From positions 1,928,114 to 1,992,113 of the forward strand of contig NZ_LAIJ01000009.1 in assembly GCF_001449115.1 (NCBI RefSeq): DNA of 64,000 nt. The letters are read 5' to 3'. The translations under genes and the position numbers were made by a program. The notes under the pieces were generated by a model that was not told the origin of the DNA, ran no database searches, and saw only the letters and a list, made by a program, of their open reading frames with translations. Origin of the DNA: Occallatibacter gabretensis. GTDB taxonomy: Bacteria > Acidobacteriota > Terriglobia > Terriglobales > Acidobacteriaceae. Shown here one piece after another: positions 38,561 through 47,741 of this stretch. The first letter of the stretch is position 1, and each line of letters starts with the position of its first letter.

Positions 38561-41113
38561 ATGCACAAATACCGCTGGAAAAGCCTGCTAAGTTATCTCA
38601 TCCTCTTCTCTACAGCCGGCGCAGCGACGACATTTGCCCAGGGCCCGATTCCAGACAGCCCGGCTATCGAACAGCGCGTCGATGAGATGGTCGCAAAGCT
38701 CACATTGGAGCAAAAGATCCGTCTCATCGGCGGTGAGGACAGTCTGTTCATCCGCGCCGAGCCCGCAGTTGGCTTTCCCCGCATCAAGATGTCCGACGGA
38801 CCGATCGGCGTGCGCGGATGGGGACCAATCACCTCGTTCACTGCTGGAATCGGCATGGCCGCGACCTGGGATCCGGAACTGGCCCAGCGCGTCGGCGCTG
38901 CCATCGGGCGGGATGCACATTCGCGCGGCGTGCACATCGTATTGGGGCCGGGAGTCAATATTTATCGCGCTCCCATGGCAGGGCGAAACTTCGAGTATTA
39001 CGGCGAAGATCCATTTTTGTCCTCGCGCCTCGTTGTCGGATATATCAAGGGCATGCAGAGCCAAAACGTGATTGCGACGGTGAAGCATTTCGCTGCAAAT
39101 AACCAGGAGTACGACCGCCACAACGTTAGCTCCGACCTGGACGAAAGGACTCTCCGCGAGATCTATCTGCCCGCCTTTGAAGCGGCAGTCAAGGAAGGCG
39201 GCGTAGGTGCCGTCATGGACTCCTACAACCTGATAAACGGCCAGCACGCAACGCAGAACTCGCACCTGAACAACGACATTCTCAAAAAGGACTGGGGCTT
39301 CAAGGGAATTCTCATGTCTGACTGGTGGTCCACATACGACGGCGTGGCCGCGGCTAACGGAGGGCTTGATATCGAGATGCCCGACCCGAACTTCATGAAT
39401 GCGAAAGTCCTGATTCCTGCTGTCAAGGAAGGCAAGGTTCCTGAGTCTGTCATCGACGACAAGATACGCAGAATCTTTAGAACAGCAATTCGCTTCGGAT
39501 TCATCGATCACGACCAGCAGGATTATTCACTTCCTACTTATAGCCAGGAGAACCGTCCGGTTGCTCTTGAAGAGGCGCGCGAAAGCATTGTGATGCTGAA
39601 GAATGAGCACGCCACGCTTCCGCTTGAGATGAGCAAGGTGAAAACCATTGCCGTGCTCGGGCCCGATGCCTGGCCTGCAGTTACAGGAGGCGGCGGCAGC
39701 TCGCAGGTAACGCCGTATTCCGCGCCCAGCCTCATGACGGGATTGAGCGATTACTTTGCCGGCAAAGCTAAAGTCCTCTATTCTCGCGGCGTTCCCCCCA
39801 TGGACGAAATGCTTTCGAAAACAAACTTCATGCTGCCTGAAAAGATCGCCGCCGCTGAACTTCCCGCGGCGCAGGGCCATGGCGTCATGGTGGAGCAATT
39901 TGATAACGCCGATTTTTCCGGAACGCCGGTATCCACCAGGTTTGTTGATCGTGTAGACACAATCCTGAATCCTGAGAACGCGCAATTTCCCACGCCCAAA
40001 GGCGTCCGCTACTCGACACAATTTCGTCCCGCCAAGGACGGCATCTACATGTTCCTGGCCACTGCCGGCGGAGGCGGGGCCTATAACCTCTACGTCGATG
40101 GCAAGCAGCAGATTCAACAGATCTCACGCGAGGGCATTGAACCGCTATGGGTTGAGTTGCCGCTGAAGGCAAACCAGACCGTCGCGGTTCGGCTTGATTA
40201 CATGCCGAATGGACCGAACCTGCAGGCCGGTCTTGCGATCCGCTCTCTTGATGAGCTTGTCACGGTCGAGGCGCGGAAGATCGCGGCCCTGGCCGATGTC
40301 ATCATCGTCGATGCCGGCTTCGATGGCACAACGGAATGCGAAGGCTACGATCGCACCTATGCGCTTCCCTGGGGCCAGGATGAGCTGATTGAAGCAGCGC
40401 TGGCCATCAATCCCAAAACTATTGTTGTGCTCACCGGCGGCGGCGACGTTGACACACATCGCTGGATTGAAAAGACGCCCGCTCTTCTGCATCAGTGGTA
40501 TTCCGGCCAGGAAGGCACAACAGCACTGGCAGATATCCTCTCCGGCGTCCGCTCGCCGGAAGGCCGTTTGCCCATCACTTTTCCGCATAGCTGGGAAGAG
40601 AATCCTACCCACGACAGTTACTACGCTCCCGTGGTCCCTACCGGCGCCACGCCGCATGTTCGTTACTCTGAAGGAGTGTTTGTCGGCTATCGCTCCTTTG
40701 TAACGACCGGCAAAAAGCCACTCTTTCCCTTCGGCTATGGCCTCACATATACCACCTTCGCATTTTCAAACTTGAAGGTTGAGCCCGGCGTAACAAACGG
40801 CCATGCGTCGGCGCAGGTATCGTTCGACCTGACCAACACCGGCAAGGTGGCCAGCGCCGATGTGGCACAGGTCTATGTCGGCGACCCGTCCGCAAAGATC
40901 GAGCGGCCCCGGATCGAGCTGAAGAACTTCAAAAAGGTGCGGTTATCGCCCGGGCAAAAACAACACGTCACGCTCTCTTTGGATGAACGCTCGTTTTCTT
41001 ACTGGAGCGAGAGCGCGAATCAATGGAACTGGGATCCGGGGAAGTTTGTCATCGCTGTAGGAGATTCCTCAGAGAACACGCCTCTCACCACGGAAATTGA
41101 GCTGAAAAAGTAG
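38561..41113 (+). CDS. GH3 family beta-glucosidase with PA14 insertion
   Basis: 850 aa, secreted (signal YLILFSTAGAATTFAQ). Domain order: GH3 N-terminal barrel with KHFAANNQEYDRH and nucleophile Asp254 in LMSDWWSTYDG; GH3 C-terminal domain split by a PA14-like carbohydrate-binding segment (about 460-600, FRPAKDGIYMFLATAGGGGAYNLYVDG); and a fibronectin-III-like end (FDLTNTGKVASADVAQVYV). It releases glucose from beta-gluco-oligosaccharides, a match for the downstream GH16. AAGGAG precedes the ATG. Two stem-loops follow before the GH16 gene. Confidence 0.94.
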   Translation: MHKYRWKSLLSYLILFSTAGAATTFAQGPIPDSPAIEQRVDEMVAKLTLEQKIRLIGGEDSLFIRAEPAVGFPRIKMSDGPIGVRGWGPITSFTAGIGMAATWDPELAQRVGAAIGRDAHSRGVHIVLGPGVNIYRAPMAGRNFEYYGEDPFLSSRLVVGYIKGMQSQNVIATVKHFAANNQEYDRHNVSSDLDERTLREIYLPAFEAAVKEGGVGAVMDSYNLINGQHATQNSHLNNDILKKDWGFKGILMSDWWSTYDGVAAANGGLDIEMPDPNFMNAKVLIPAVKEGKVPESVIDDKIRRIFRTAIRFGFIDHDQQDYSLPTYSQENRPVALEEARESIVMLKNEHATLPLEMSKVKTIAVLGPDAWPAVTGGGGSSQVTPYSAPSLMTGLSDYFAGKAKVLYSRGVPPMDEMLSKTNFMLPEKIAAAELPAAQGHGVMVEQFDNADFSGTPVSTRFVDRVDTILNPENAQFPTPKGVRYSTQFRPAKDGIYMFLATAGGGGAYNLYVDGKQQIQQISREGIEPLWVELPLKANQTVAVRLDYMPNGPNLQAGLAIRSLDELVTVEARKIAALADVIIVDAGFDGTTECEGYDRTYALPWGQDELIEAALAINPKTIVVLTGGGDVDTHRWIEKTPALLHQWYSGQEGTTALADILSGVRSPEGRLPITFPHSWEENPTHDSYYAPVVPTGATPHVRYSEGVFVGYRSFVTTGKKPLFPFGYGLTYTTFAFSNLKVEPGVTNGHASAQVSFDLTNTGKVASADVAQVYVGDPSAKIERPRIELKNFKKVRLSPGQKQHVTLSLDERSFSYWSESANQWNWDPGKFVIAVGDSSENTPLTTEIELKK

Positions 41114-41118
41114 CCGTA

Positions 41119-41187
41119 TACACAGGACAGCGCGCTGTTCTGTGTAGAGCCAGTGAGAACATCGAGGACAACGTCCTCGGTGTTCTC
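41119..41187 (+). promoter_or_regulatory. Two tandem stem-loops between GH3 and GH16 genes
   Basis: Stem 1 spans 41119-41146 with about 12 paired bases, a CGCG loop and one G-U pair. Stem 2 spans 41155-41187, a 15-bp stem with one G-U pair and an AAC loop. Neither has a T-run. They probably stabilise or process the polycistronic message, or partly terminate it, and so set the GH3:GH16 ratio. Confidence 0.65.
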
Positions 41188-41216
41188 AGCTGTCCAAAAG
41201 CAAATGGAGAATAAAA

Positions 41217-42113
41217 ATGTTTCGGATCAACCCGCGTCTTAGTGGGCTTGTTGCAGTACTCATCGCTGGTTGGCTCTTATCGATGAACGCCGCGCATAGT
41301 AGCGGCGCAAAGGGATCTCATGGAAAGCCCTCCACAGGCGACAACTGGACGCTGGTATGGAGCGATGAATTCAACGGTCCGGATGGAAGCTTGCCGGACG
41401 CCGCAAAGTGGCATCAGATTCAGGGCGGCTCCGGCTTCGGCAACGGCGAGCTGGAATACTACACAGGCTTGCCTGCCAACATTCACCAGGACAATGGGAA
41501 CCTGGTCATTACAGCAAAGAAGGAAGACTACAAGGGGCCCGATGGCCTCTCCCATCCTTATACTTCCGCTCGCATTGAAACCAAGGGCCGGTTTCAGCAA
41601 AAGTATGGCCGAATGGAGGCACGCATCAAGATACCTAAAGGGCAGGGAATCTGGCCCGCATTTTGGATGATGGGCAATAACTTCGACACCGTAGGATGGC
41701 CGGACTGCGGAGAGATCGACATTATGGAAAACGTAGGTTTTGAGCCTTCTTCCGTGCACGGCACCCTGCACGGTCCCGGATACTCCGGTGGTGAGCCATT
41801 GACGGGCACTTTCACACTCCCTCAGCAGGCTCATTTCAGCGACAACTTCCATGTCTTTGCCATCGAATGGGATCCCCAGGAGATCCGCTTTTATGTGGAC
41901 AACACGGTGTTTGAGACGCAGTCTGTGAAGAACCTTCCTGCCGGCAAACACTGGGCCTTTGACCACCCGTTCTTCATTCTTCTGAACGTGGCGATTGGGG
42001 GATACTGGCCCGGAAATCCTGACGGCACCACGGCATTCCCCACCAGCATGCTGGTTGACTACGTGCGTGTTTACCGCCCGAAGAGCACAACGGACACAGC
42101 ATCTCATCCCTGA
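41217..42113 (+). CDS. GH16 family beta-glucanase (laminarinase-like)
   Basis: 298 aa, exported by an N-terminal signal (LVAVLIAGWLLSMNAAHSSG). Starts its catalytic domain at WTLVWSDEFNG. It has the active-site motif GEIDIMEN with nucleophile Glu166, Asp168 and acid/base Glu171, plus WPAFWMMG and FAIEWDPQEIRFYVD. This is the GH16 group with the extra bulge residue typical of beta-1,3(4)-glucanases. It would cut laminarin-like or mixed-linkage beta-glucan to oligomers for the GH3 enzyme. The following gene carries a second, altered GH16 domain. Confidence 0.94.
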   Translation: MFRINPRLSGLVAVLIAGWLLSMNAAHSSGAKGSHGKPSTGDNWTLVWSDEFNGPDGSLPDAAKWHQIQGGSGFGNGELEYYTGLPANIHQDNGNLVITAKKEDYKGPDGLSHPYTSARIETKGRFQQKYGRMEARIKIPKGQGIWPAFWMMGNNFDTVGWPDCGEIDIMENVGFEPSSVHGTLHGPGYSGGEPLTGTFTLPQQAHFSDNFHVFAIEWDPQEIRFYVDNTVFETQSVKNLPAGKHWAFDHPFFILLNVAIGGYWPGNPDGTTAFPTSMLVDYVRVYRPKSTTDTASHP

Positions 42114-42372
42114 AAAATCGAGCTTCCAGTCAAGGCCGGCGTATCCCTTTAACCCGACAATCCGCTGGCCTGGATTGAGATTTCAGGCGCTCAGGTCGTG
42201 TCCAGACAGCTTGTACCTAATCGAATTTCGTATTGATACTGCCAAATGCTATGATCAACACGTAATTTCCAGGGCCAACGTCTTCAACGCCATCCTTATG
42301 ACCTGCACTGTTACTTCGGTCCAGATGCCATTCGTTGCGTTCGCCTTTGCAGGTAGGGTGCAATAGACCGAA

Positions 42373-44196
42373 ATGCATCTCGAGACATCCAGCGAGGGAC
42401 ATAGAAGCTCCGAGATTGTCACGTCGCCTGAGGGGCAGGATCCTGGCGTTTCCCCGGATTTCAAAGAAGAAAGAGCAGAACTGGAGTGGGTGCTTTCTCA
42501 TCCGGAGATTAGCCGATCCACCAATCTGGTTCGCTTCCTCTCGTTTATCTGCAACAAATACTTCAACGGTGAAACGCGCGATATTCGCGAGCACGCGATT
42601 GCCATTGAAGCCCTGGGCCGCAAGCAATCGAGCTTTGATTCGCACGTCGATCCCATCGTGCGCGTGACTGCGCGGACGCTCCGCAAGAAACTTCAGACCC
42701 TGTATCAGACCGACGGACAGGCGCATAAATTGCAGATTGTGCTGCCCGTTGGGCACTACATTCCGCAATTTCTGCAGCGCGAAGACGTAGACACGGAATG
42801 GACCGCTTCAGTGGAAGCAGTTTCACCCGAAGAACCATCTCTCGAAAACGCTGCCGGACAAAACAATCTCGATCTTCCAGTTCCGCATGAAGCCGGAAAT
42901 ATCGAACAGACGCCTGCGCACACGCCGCACGGTTTTTCTCTGAACCCGTTGACAGCCTGGAAGCTGGTCGCCGCCTTGGCTGCGGTGTCGGTAATCTTCT
43001 TCGTCGGTTTCTTGCTTGGCCGGCAGACAAGCCGCCTGCCGCAAATCGCCAAAGAAGGATTCAAATGGGGAGAGCCCGTCTGGAGTGACGAGTTTGACGG
43101 CACCGCGCAGCAGCTTCCCGACCCAGCCAGGTGGGGCTACGACGTCGAGGACCAGGCTGGAATTGGACCCAACGAGCGACAGGTTTACTGTTCCCCTCAA
43201 GCCGGTCATTCCAAAGAATGTGATCCGCGACGTCCGAATGCTTTCCTCGATGGTACGGGGCATCTGGTGCTTCGAGCTCAGAAAAATCCAGATGGTGTCT
43301 GGACGCTGGTTCGGGTTACGACCAAAGGACTGCAGAATTTTCAGTATGGCCGTATTGAAGCTCGCATGAAGTTCCCCGTCGGAAATGGTTTGTGGCCTTC
43401 CTTTATCATGGCCGGTGCAAACAAGGACACGGTCGGCTGGCCCGCTTCCGGCTCCGTAGACATTGCAGAGAATGTCTCCGTTTCGCCGGGCTCCAACGGT
43501 CTTGGCCCTTCCATGATCCGATCTACGATGCACGGGCCAAGGTATTTTGGCTCCAATGGCTTATGGCACGATTTCAAGCTGCCGAATGGCGCCAGGGTAG
43601 ATGACGCAAGCTTTCACACCTACGGCGTCATCTGGTCTCCCGGCATGATTCAGTTTTATGTGGACGATCCCGCCAACGTCTACCTGGTCCATGACGCCAG
43701 CGATGTTCCTGAAGGCGGAGCGTGGGTCTTCGATCATCCCTTTTATCTGATGATGAACCTTGCCATGGGCGGCGATTGGGCAGGGAACTCAGACTCGACC
43801 ACGCCAAATCCCGCAGACATGCTGGTGGATTACGTTCGCGTTTATAAAATTCCACCGCTGCCTGCACCCCGCATCGAATGGCAATCGGTGCCGGTCAAGG
43901 CGGGCTCCTCTGCAGCCAGCATTGTTTCGCTTCACGCCTCCAGCTACACCGGCCGCGTGCGTCTGACCTGCACCACCGATGTACCTACCGTGCCTTGCTC
44001 ACTAGCCGCGGCTGTCCTCAACTTCTCTGACACACTCTCTCTCGAAGACACGCTCACGCTTTCCACGGAAACCTTCGCTGAAAAGGGCAAGGTCGTAGCG
44101 TCACCGGGGCACTATAAAGTCACGATCACGGCAACCACGATGAGCGGCGCCCATTCAGAGATTACTGTTCCTTTTGAAGTAAAAAGCAGCGAATAA
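42373..44196 (+). CDS. Transmembrane regulator-like protein with catalytically altered GH16 domain (candidate glucan sensor)
   Basis: 607 aa in four parts. Residues ~35-135 form a cytoplasmic domain (TNLVRFLSFICNKYF; DIREHAIAIEALGR; HVDPIVRVTARTLRKKLQTL; VLPVGHYIPQF) of a type I recall at the N-termini of acidobacterial and proteobacterial signalling proteins, probably a winged-helix DNA-binding domain. A Pro/Glu-rich linker leads to one membrane helix at ~195-216 (LVAALAAVSVIFFVGFLLG). Residues ~230-495 are a GH16 fold where the motif reads GSVDIAEN: the nucleophile Glu is Ser361, while Asp363 and Glu366 remain. The C-terminus (~500-607) is Ig-like. This suggests a non-hydrolytic, extracytoplasmic glucan-binding domain that signals to the cytoplasm. 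The ribosome site is weak. Confidence 0.8.
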   Translation: MHLETSSEGHRSSEIVTSPEGQDPGVSPDFKEERAELEWVLSHPEISRSTNLVRFLSFICNKYFNGETRDIREHAIAIEALGRKQSSFDSHVDPIVRVTARTLRKKLQTLYQTDGQAHKLQIVLPVGHYIPQFLQREDVDTEWTASVEAVSPEEPSLENAAGQNNLDLPVPHEAGNIEQTPAHTPHGFSLNPLTAWKLVAALAAVSVIFFVGFLLGRQTSRLPQIAKEGFKWGEPVWSDEFDGTAQQLPDPARWGYDVEDQAGIGPNERQVYCSPQAGHSKECDPRRPNAFLDGTGHLVLRAQKNPDGVWTLVRVTTKGLQNFQYGRIEARMKFPVGNGLWPSFIMAGANKDTVGWPASGSVDIAENVSVSPGSNGLGPSMIRSTMHGPRYFGSNGLWHDFKLPNGARVDDASFHTYGVIWSPGMIQFYVDDPANVYLVHDASDVPEGGAWVFDHPFYLMMNLAMGGDWAGNSDSTTPNPADMLVDYVRVYKIPPLPAPRIEWQSVPVKAGSSAASIVSLHASSYTGRVRLTCTTDVPTVPCSLAAAVLNFSDTLSLEDTLTLSTETFAEKGKVVASPGHYKVTITATTMSGAHSEITVPFEVKSSE

Positions 44197-44230
44197 ATCC
44201 CATCGGTAGAGCTATCCTTGATAGCGAAAT

Positions 44231-46885
44231 TTATTCCGCCCGCAATGCCGTCATCGGGTCGGCATTCGCCGCGCGCCGTGCCGGCACGTAAGACGCTATC
44301 AACGCCACCACCAGCACCACAAAGGCCACGCTCGCAAGAATGAGCGGGTCCGCGGCACTCACTCCATAGAGCAGGGCCTGCATCACGCGCCCCATGCTTA
44401 AAGCCAGCGCCAGCCCCACAATCATGCCCGGCACAACCAGTCGCGCGCTCTGCATCAGCACCATGCGCAGCAAGTCTCCATGCTGTGCGCCCAGTGCAAC
44501 GCGCAAGCCGAACTCCTGTGTGCGCTGCGCCACGGTGTAGGCAATCACGCCATACGCCCCGATGCCAGCCAGCACAATCGCCAGCGCCGCAAACAGACTC
44601 ACCATCACAAACGTAAATCGCGGCGCGGAGATCGACGCATCCGTCACCTGGTTCATCAGCTTCACATCGGCCACTGCCAGCGCCGGGTCCAGCTTGTGCA
44701 CCGCCGCGCGCAGACTGTCTGCAACCTGCCGTGCATCGGAGCGCGTGCGAATCACAACTGACATATCCAGCTGCGCCCGCTGTAGTTCCGGCCACCAGAA
44801 TGCCGGCTCTGCACCCGTGCTGTTTGGCTGGTCCTTTACATTGCCAACAACCCCCACAATCGTCAGCCAGTCCGCATCTGTCTTAGGCTCGTCCTCAAAT
44901 GTGATGCGCTTCCCAACCACGTCTTCATTCGGCCAGTAGCGTTGCGCAAGCGCACGGTTGACGACTATTACAGCACGGGCTCCCTTTCTGTCTCCCTCGG
45001 TAAAGAAACGTCCCTCCAGAAGTGGAATCTGCATAGCGCTGAAGTAGCCCGCCGTAGCCCTGTGATAACGCGCATGAAAGTAGTCGTTCGGCGCGGGCTT
45101 CTTACCTTCAATCCCGAATCCCGCATTTTCGTCGTAGCCGGTCCATGGCAGATCGCTCCCGGCCCCGGCGCTCTCCACTCCAGGAAGCGTATTCAGACTG
45201 TTCGTGAGATTGTCATAGAATTGCGCCGTCTGCTCGTCGGTTTTGTATTGAGCATGCGGCAGAGAGAGATTGGCAGTCAGCACATTCTCTTCATGAAAAC
45301 CGGGATCAAGATGCACAAGGTTGAGAAATGTGCGCAGCATCAGTCCCGCCCCCACCAGCAGCACACTGGCCATACTCACCTCAGCAATCACCAGCGCACT
45401 CCGCAGCCGGTTCTGATGCCGGCTGGCAGTCGTAGTTCTGCTGCCCTGCAATCCCTTCTTCGGGTCAGTATGCGAAGCCTGCATCGCCGGAGCTAGGCCG
45501 AACAAAATCCCGGTCAAAAGGCTGATGAGCAGCGTAAACACAAGCACCGGCCAGCTCACATGAATATCATGCGCCCGCGGAAAATCTGCAGGAAGCAATG
45601 CGACAAGCGCGCGCACCCCGCCAAGCGCAAGCAGCAGGCCAAGCACTCCGCCCGTCAGCGAGAGGATGAGGCTCTCCGTAAGAAGCTGCCGCACCACACG
45701 CACCCGCGGCGCGCCCATGGCAAGCCGAACTGCAATCTCGCGCTGACGGGCTGAAGCGCGCGCCAGCAGCAGATTCGCCGTGTTAGCGCATGCAATCAGC
45801 AGCACCATGCCCACCGCGCCAAGCAACACAAACAACATGCGCTGCCTCGCGCCCACGATCTCTGAGTACAGCGGAACAACAAGTAACGTCCAGCCGGTAT
45901 CGTTGCCCGGATGCTCGCGTCCAAGCTGCGTCATCATGGCATTCATCTCGGCAGCCGCCTGCCCCACGCTCACACCGGCCTTCAGCCTTCCAATTCCTTC
46001 CATAAAGTGCGAGCCGCGTTGATTGGAGCTCCCCTCAAACGGGAATGGCCGCCACACATCCACGCTGTCCCCATACGCCACCGCGTGATAGTTGTTGCCC
46101 GGATGTTCCGTGCCCGCAGGCATGACACCAGTCACGATATACGGCTGCGTATCAAGCGTAATCTTGCGGCCAATAATATTTGGATCCGCGCCGAACTGGG
46201 TTCGCCACACGCGGTCGCTCAGAATCACCTGCAATCCATTGCCCGGAATCTCCGCATTGAAATCAAACTCTCGACCTAACTGCGGCTGCAACCCAAGCAC
46301 ACGAAAATATCCGGATGTGACATAGAACCCACTCAGATGAACCGGCTCGCTCGCACTGGAAAGCTGCACATCGCCACGCGTAAAAGCCGCCATCGATTCG
46401 AACGAACGATTGCGTGCGCGAAAATCAAGAAAGTCAAAAGGGTTCAGCGGGAACTTTGGAAAGTCTGCACTGGAAAGAAAAATGCGCGTAAGCCGCTCAG
46501 CCTGCGGATATGGAAGACGCTTGAGCAGCACGCCGTTAATCACGCTGAAAATTGCACTGTTCGCACCAATGCTGAGAGCAAGCGTCAAAATCATCACCAG
46601 CGAAAAAGTAGGATTCGCCCAAAGCTGCCGCAGCGCATATTTCGCATCCTCAATCGTCGTCTCAATCACGCTCGTCCCCCGTGCCTCGCGGCAATCTTCC
46701 TTTACCTGCTCATGCCCGCCAAAAACAATCCGCGCGCGGCGCTTCGCTTCTTCCTGCGTCATGCCCGCGCGCATGTGCTTCTCTACTTCTGTGTCAAAGT
46801 GAAAGCGAAGCTCTTCTTCGAGCTCATCTTCCACAGCCTTGCGCAGAAACAGCGCACGCACGCGATAGCGCAAATCATTCAGCAT
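44231..46885 (-). CDS. ADOP/MacB-like ABC transporter permease
   Basis: 884 aa. Begins with the permease-prefix domain (RYRVRALFLRKAVEDELEEEL), then FtsX/MacB architecture duplicated: TM helix (FSLVMILTLALSIGANSAIFSVI), a MacB-type periplasmic domain, a block of three helices, a second periplasmic domain and a last three-helix block ending YVPARRAANADPMTALRAE. No ATPase gene is adjacent, as usual for the acidobacterial duplicated orphan permeases. The PadR regulator gene lies 7 bp upstream on the same strand. Substrate unknown. Confidence 0.9.
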   Translation of the reverse strand: MLNDLRYRVRALFLRKAVEDELEEELRFHFDTEVEKHMRAGMTQEEAKRRARIVFGGHEQVKEDCREARGTSVIETTIEDAKYALRQLWANPTFSLVMILTLALSIGANSAIFSVINGVLLKRLPYPQAERLTRIFLSSADFPKFPLNPFDFLDFRARNRSFESMAAFTRGDVQLSSASEPVHLSGFYVTSGYFRVLGLQPQLGREFDFNAEIPGNGLQVILSDRVWRTQFGADPNIIGRKITLDTQPYIVTGVMPAGTEHPGNNYHAVAYGDSVDVWRPFPFEGSSNQRGSHFMEGIGRLKAGVSVGQAAAEMNAMMTQLGREHPGNDTGWTLLVVPLYSEIVGARQRMLFVLLGAVGMVLLIACANTANLLLARASARQREIAVRLAMGAPRVRVVRQLLTESLILSLTGGVLGLLLALGGVRALVALLPADFPRAHDIHVSWPVLVFTLLISLLTGILFGLAPAMQASHTDPKKGLQGSRTTTASRHQNRLRSALVIAEVSMASVLLVGAGLMLRTFLNLVHLDPGFHEENVLTANLSLPHAQYKTDEQTAQFYDNLTNSLNTLPGVESAGAGSDLPWTGYDENAGFGIEGKKPAPNDYFHARYHRATAGYFSAMQIPLLEGRFFTEGDRKGARAVIVVNRALAQRYWPNEDVVGKRITFEDEPKTDADWLTIVGVVGNVKDQPNSTGAEPAFWWPELQRAQLDMSVVIRTRSDARQVADSLRAAVHKLDPALAVADVKLMNQVTDASISAPRFTFVMVSLFAALAIVLAGIGAYGVIAYTVAQRTQEFGLRVALGAQHGDLLRMVLMQSARLVVPGMIVGLALALSMGRVMQALLYGVSAADPLILASVAFVVLVVALIASYVPARRAANADPMTALRAE

Positions 46886-46892
46886 GACAGGC

Positions 46893-47222
46893 TCACGCTC
46901 CTTCCAGAATCTGCTCTACAGCCAGCGTCAGTTTCCGCCACGTTTCCGTCTCCAGTTCCAGTTGCTGCTTACCGCTGCGCGTGAGTTCGTAAAATTTCGC
47001 CTTGCGATTGTTCTCTGAAGTTCCCCATTTTGCCTTGATCCATCCGCGCCGCTCCAGCCGATGCAGCGCCGGGTACAACGACCCCTGCTGAATACTCAGC
47101 ACTTCACTCGACACCTGCTGCACGCGTTCCGAGATTGCCCACCCGTGTTGCGCTCCCGGCAGCAACGTACGCAAAATCAGCAGGTCCAGAGTTCCTTGCG
47201 GCAGCTCGATTTTTCCCGTCAA
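46893..47222 (-). CDS. PadR family transcriptional regulator
   Basis: About 109 aa winged-helix repressor: IELPQGTLDLLILRTL, HGWAISERVQQVSSEVLSIQQGSLYPALHRLERRGWI and KAKFYELTRSGKQQLE. TTG at 47222 is preferred, with AAGGGGA upstream, because the product then starts TGKIELPQGTL as usual for the family; ATG at 47276 would add 18 atypical residues. It precedes the ADOP permease by 7 bp and likely controls it. It faces a second PadR gene across a 154-bp divergent promoter region. Confidence 0.9.
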   Translation of the reverse strand: MTGKIELPQGTLDLLILRTLLPGAQHGWAISERVQQVSSEVLSIQQGSLYPALHRLERRGWIKAKWGTSENNRKAKFYELTRSGKQQLELETETWRKLTLAVEQILEGA

Positions 47223-47376
47223 CGTGTTCCCCTTCCGCTTCGACAAAAGTGTACGAAACTTCCTGTAGAAGTGCAAGGGGAATGTGAATTTAGATGGCAG
47301 GGCTCAATTTCTCAGAGGATTTTCGTGATTGGTTGTCCTTTGGACATTCCAAATGAGTTCTGATATCTTCTTTGCG

Positions 47377-47739
47377 ATGGCCAAAGGAGCGATCTTGAGC
47401 GCCGATAAATCTGAAGTTCTGCAAGGCACGCTGGATATGATGATCCTGAAGACCCTCCACGTGCTGGGTCCGCAGCATGGATTCGGGATTGCACGCCGCA
47501 TCGAGCAGGTAAGCGAGGATGTTCTCACTCTGAATGAGGGCACGGTGTACACCTCGCTGCTGAGGCTGCAACAGCAGGGATGGATCGAATCGGAGTGGGG
47601 CACTTCGGAGAACAACCGCAAGGCCAGGTTCTACTCGATCACCAGGCGAGGGCGAACACAACTTACGGTCGAGACGGAAAACTGGGAGCGGATATCCGGC
47701 GTGATCGGCCGAGTTTTGCGTTTGGAGGCGGAGAAATAA
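47377..47739 (+). CDS. PadR family transcriptional regulator
   Basis: 120 aa. It has the PadR winged helix: VLQGTLDMMILKTLHVLGPQ, GFGIARRIEQVSEDVLTLNEGTVYTSLLRLQQQGWI and ARFYSITRRGRTQL. It starts at ATG 47377 (MAKGAILSADKSE); ATG 47353 is possible and neither has a clear ribosome site. It shares GWIESEWGTSENNRKA with the opposite PadR (GWIKAKWGTSENNRKA), so the two are paralogues. The ADOP permease starts 2 bp after its stop. Confidence 0.92.
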   Translation: MAKGAILSADKSEVLQGTLDMMILKTLHVLGPQHGFGIARRIEQVSEDVLTLNEGTVYTSLLRLQQQGWIESEWGTSENNRKARFYSITRRGRTQLTVETENWERISGVIGRVLRLEAEK

Positions 47740-47741
47740 AC

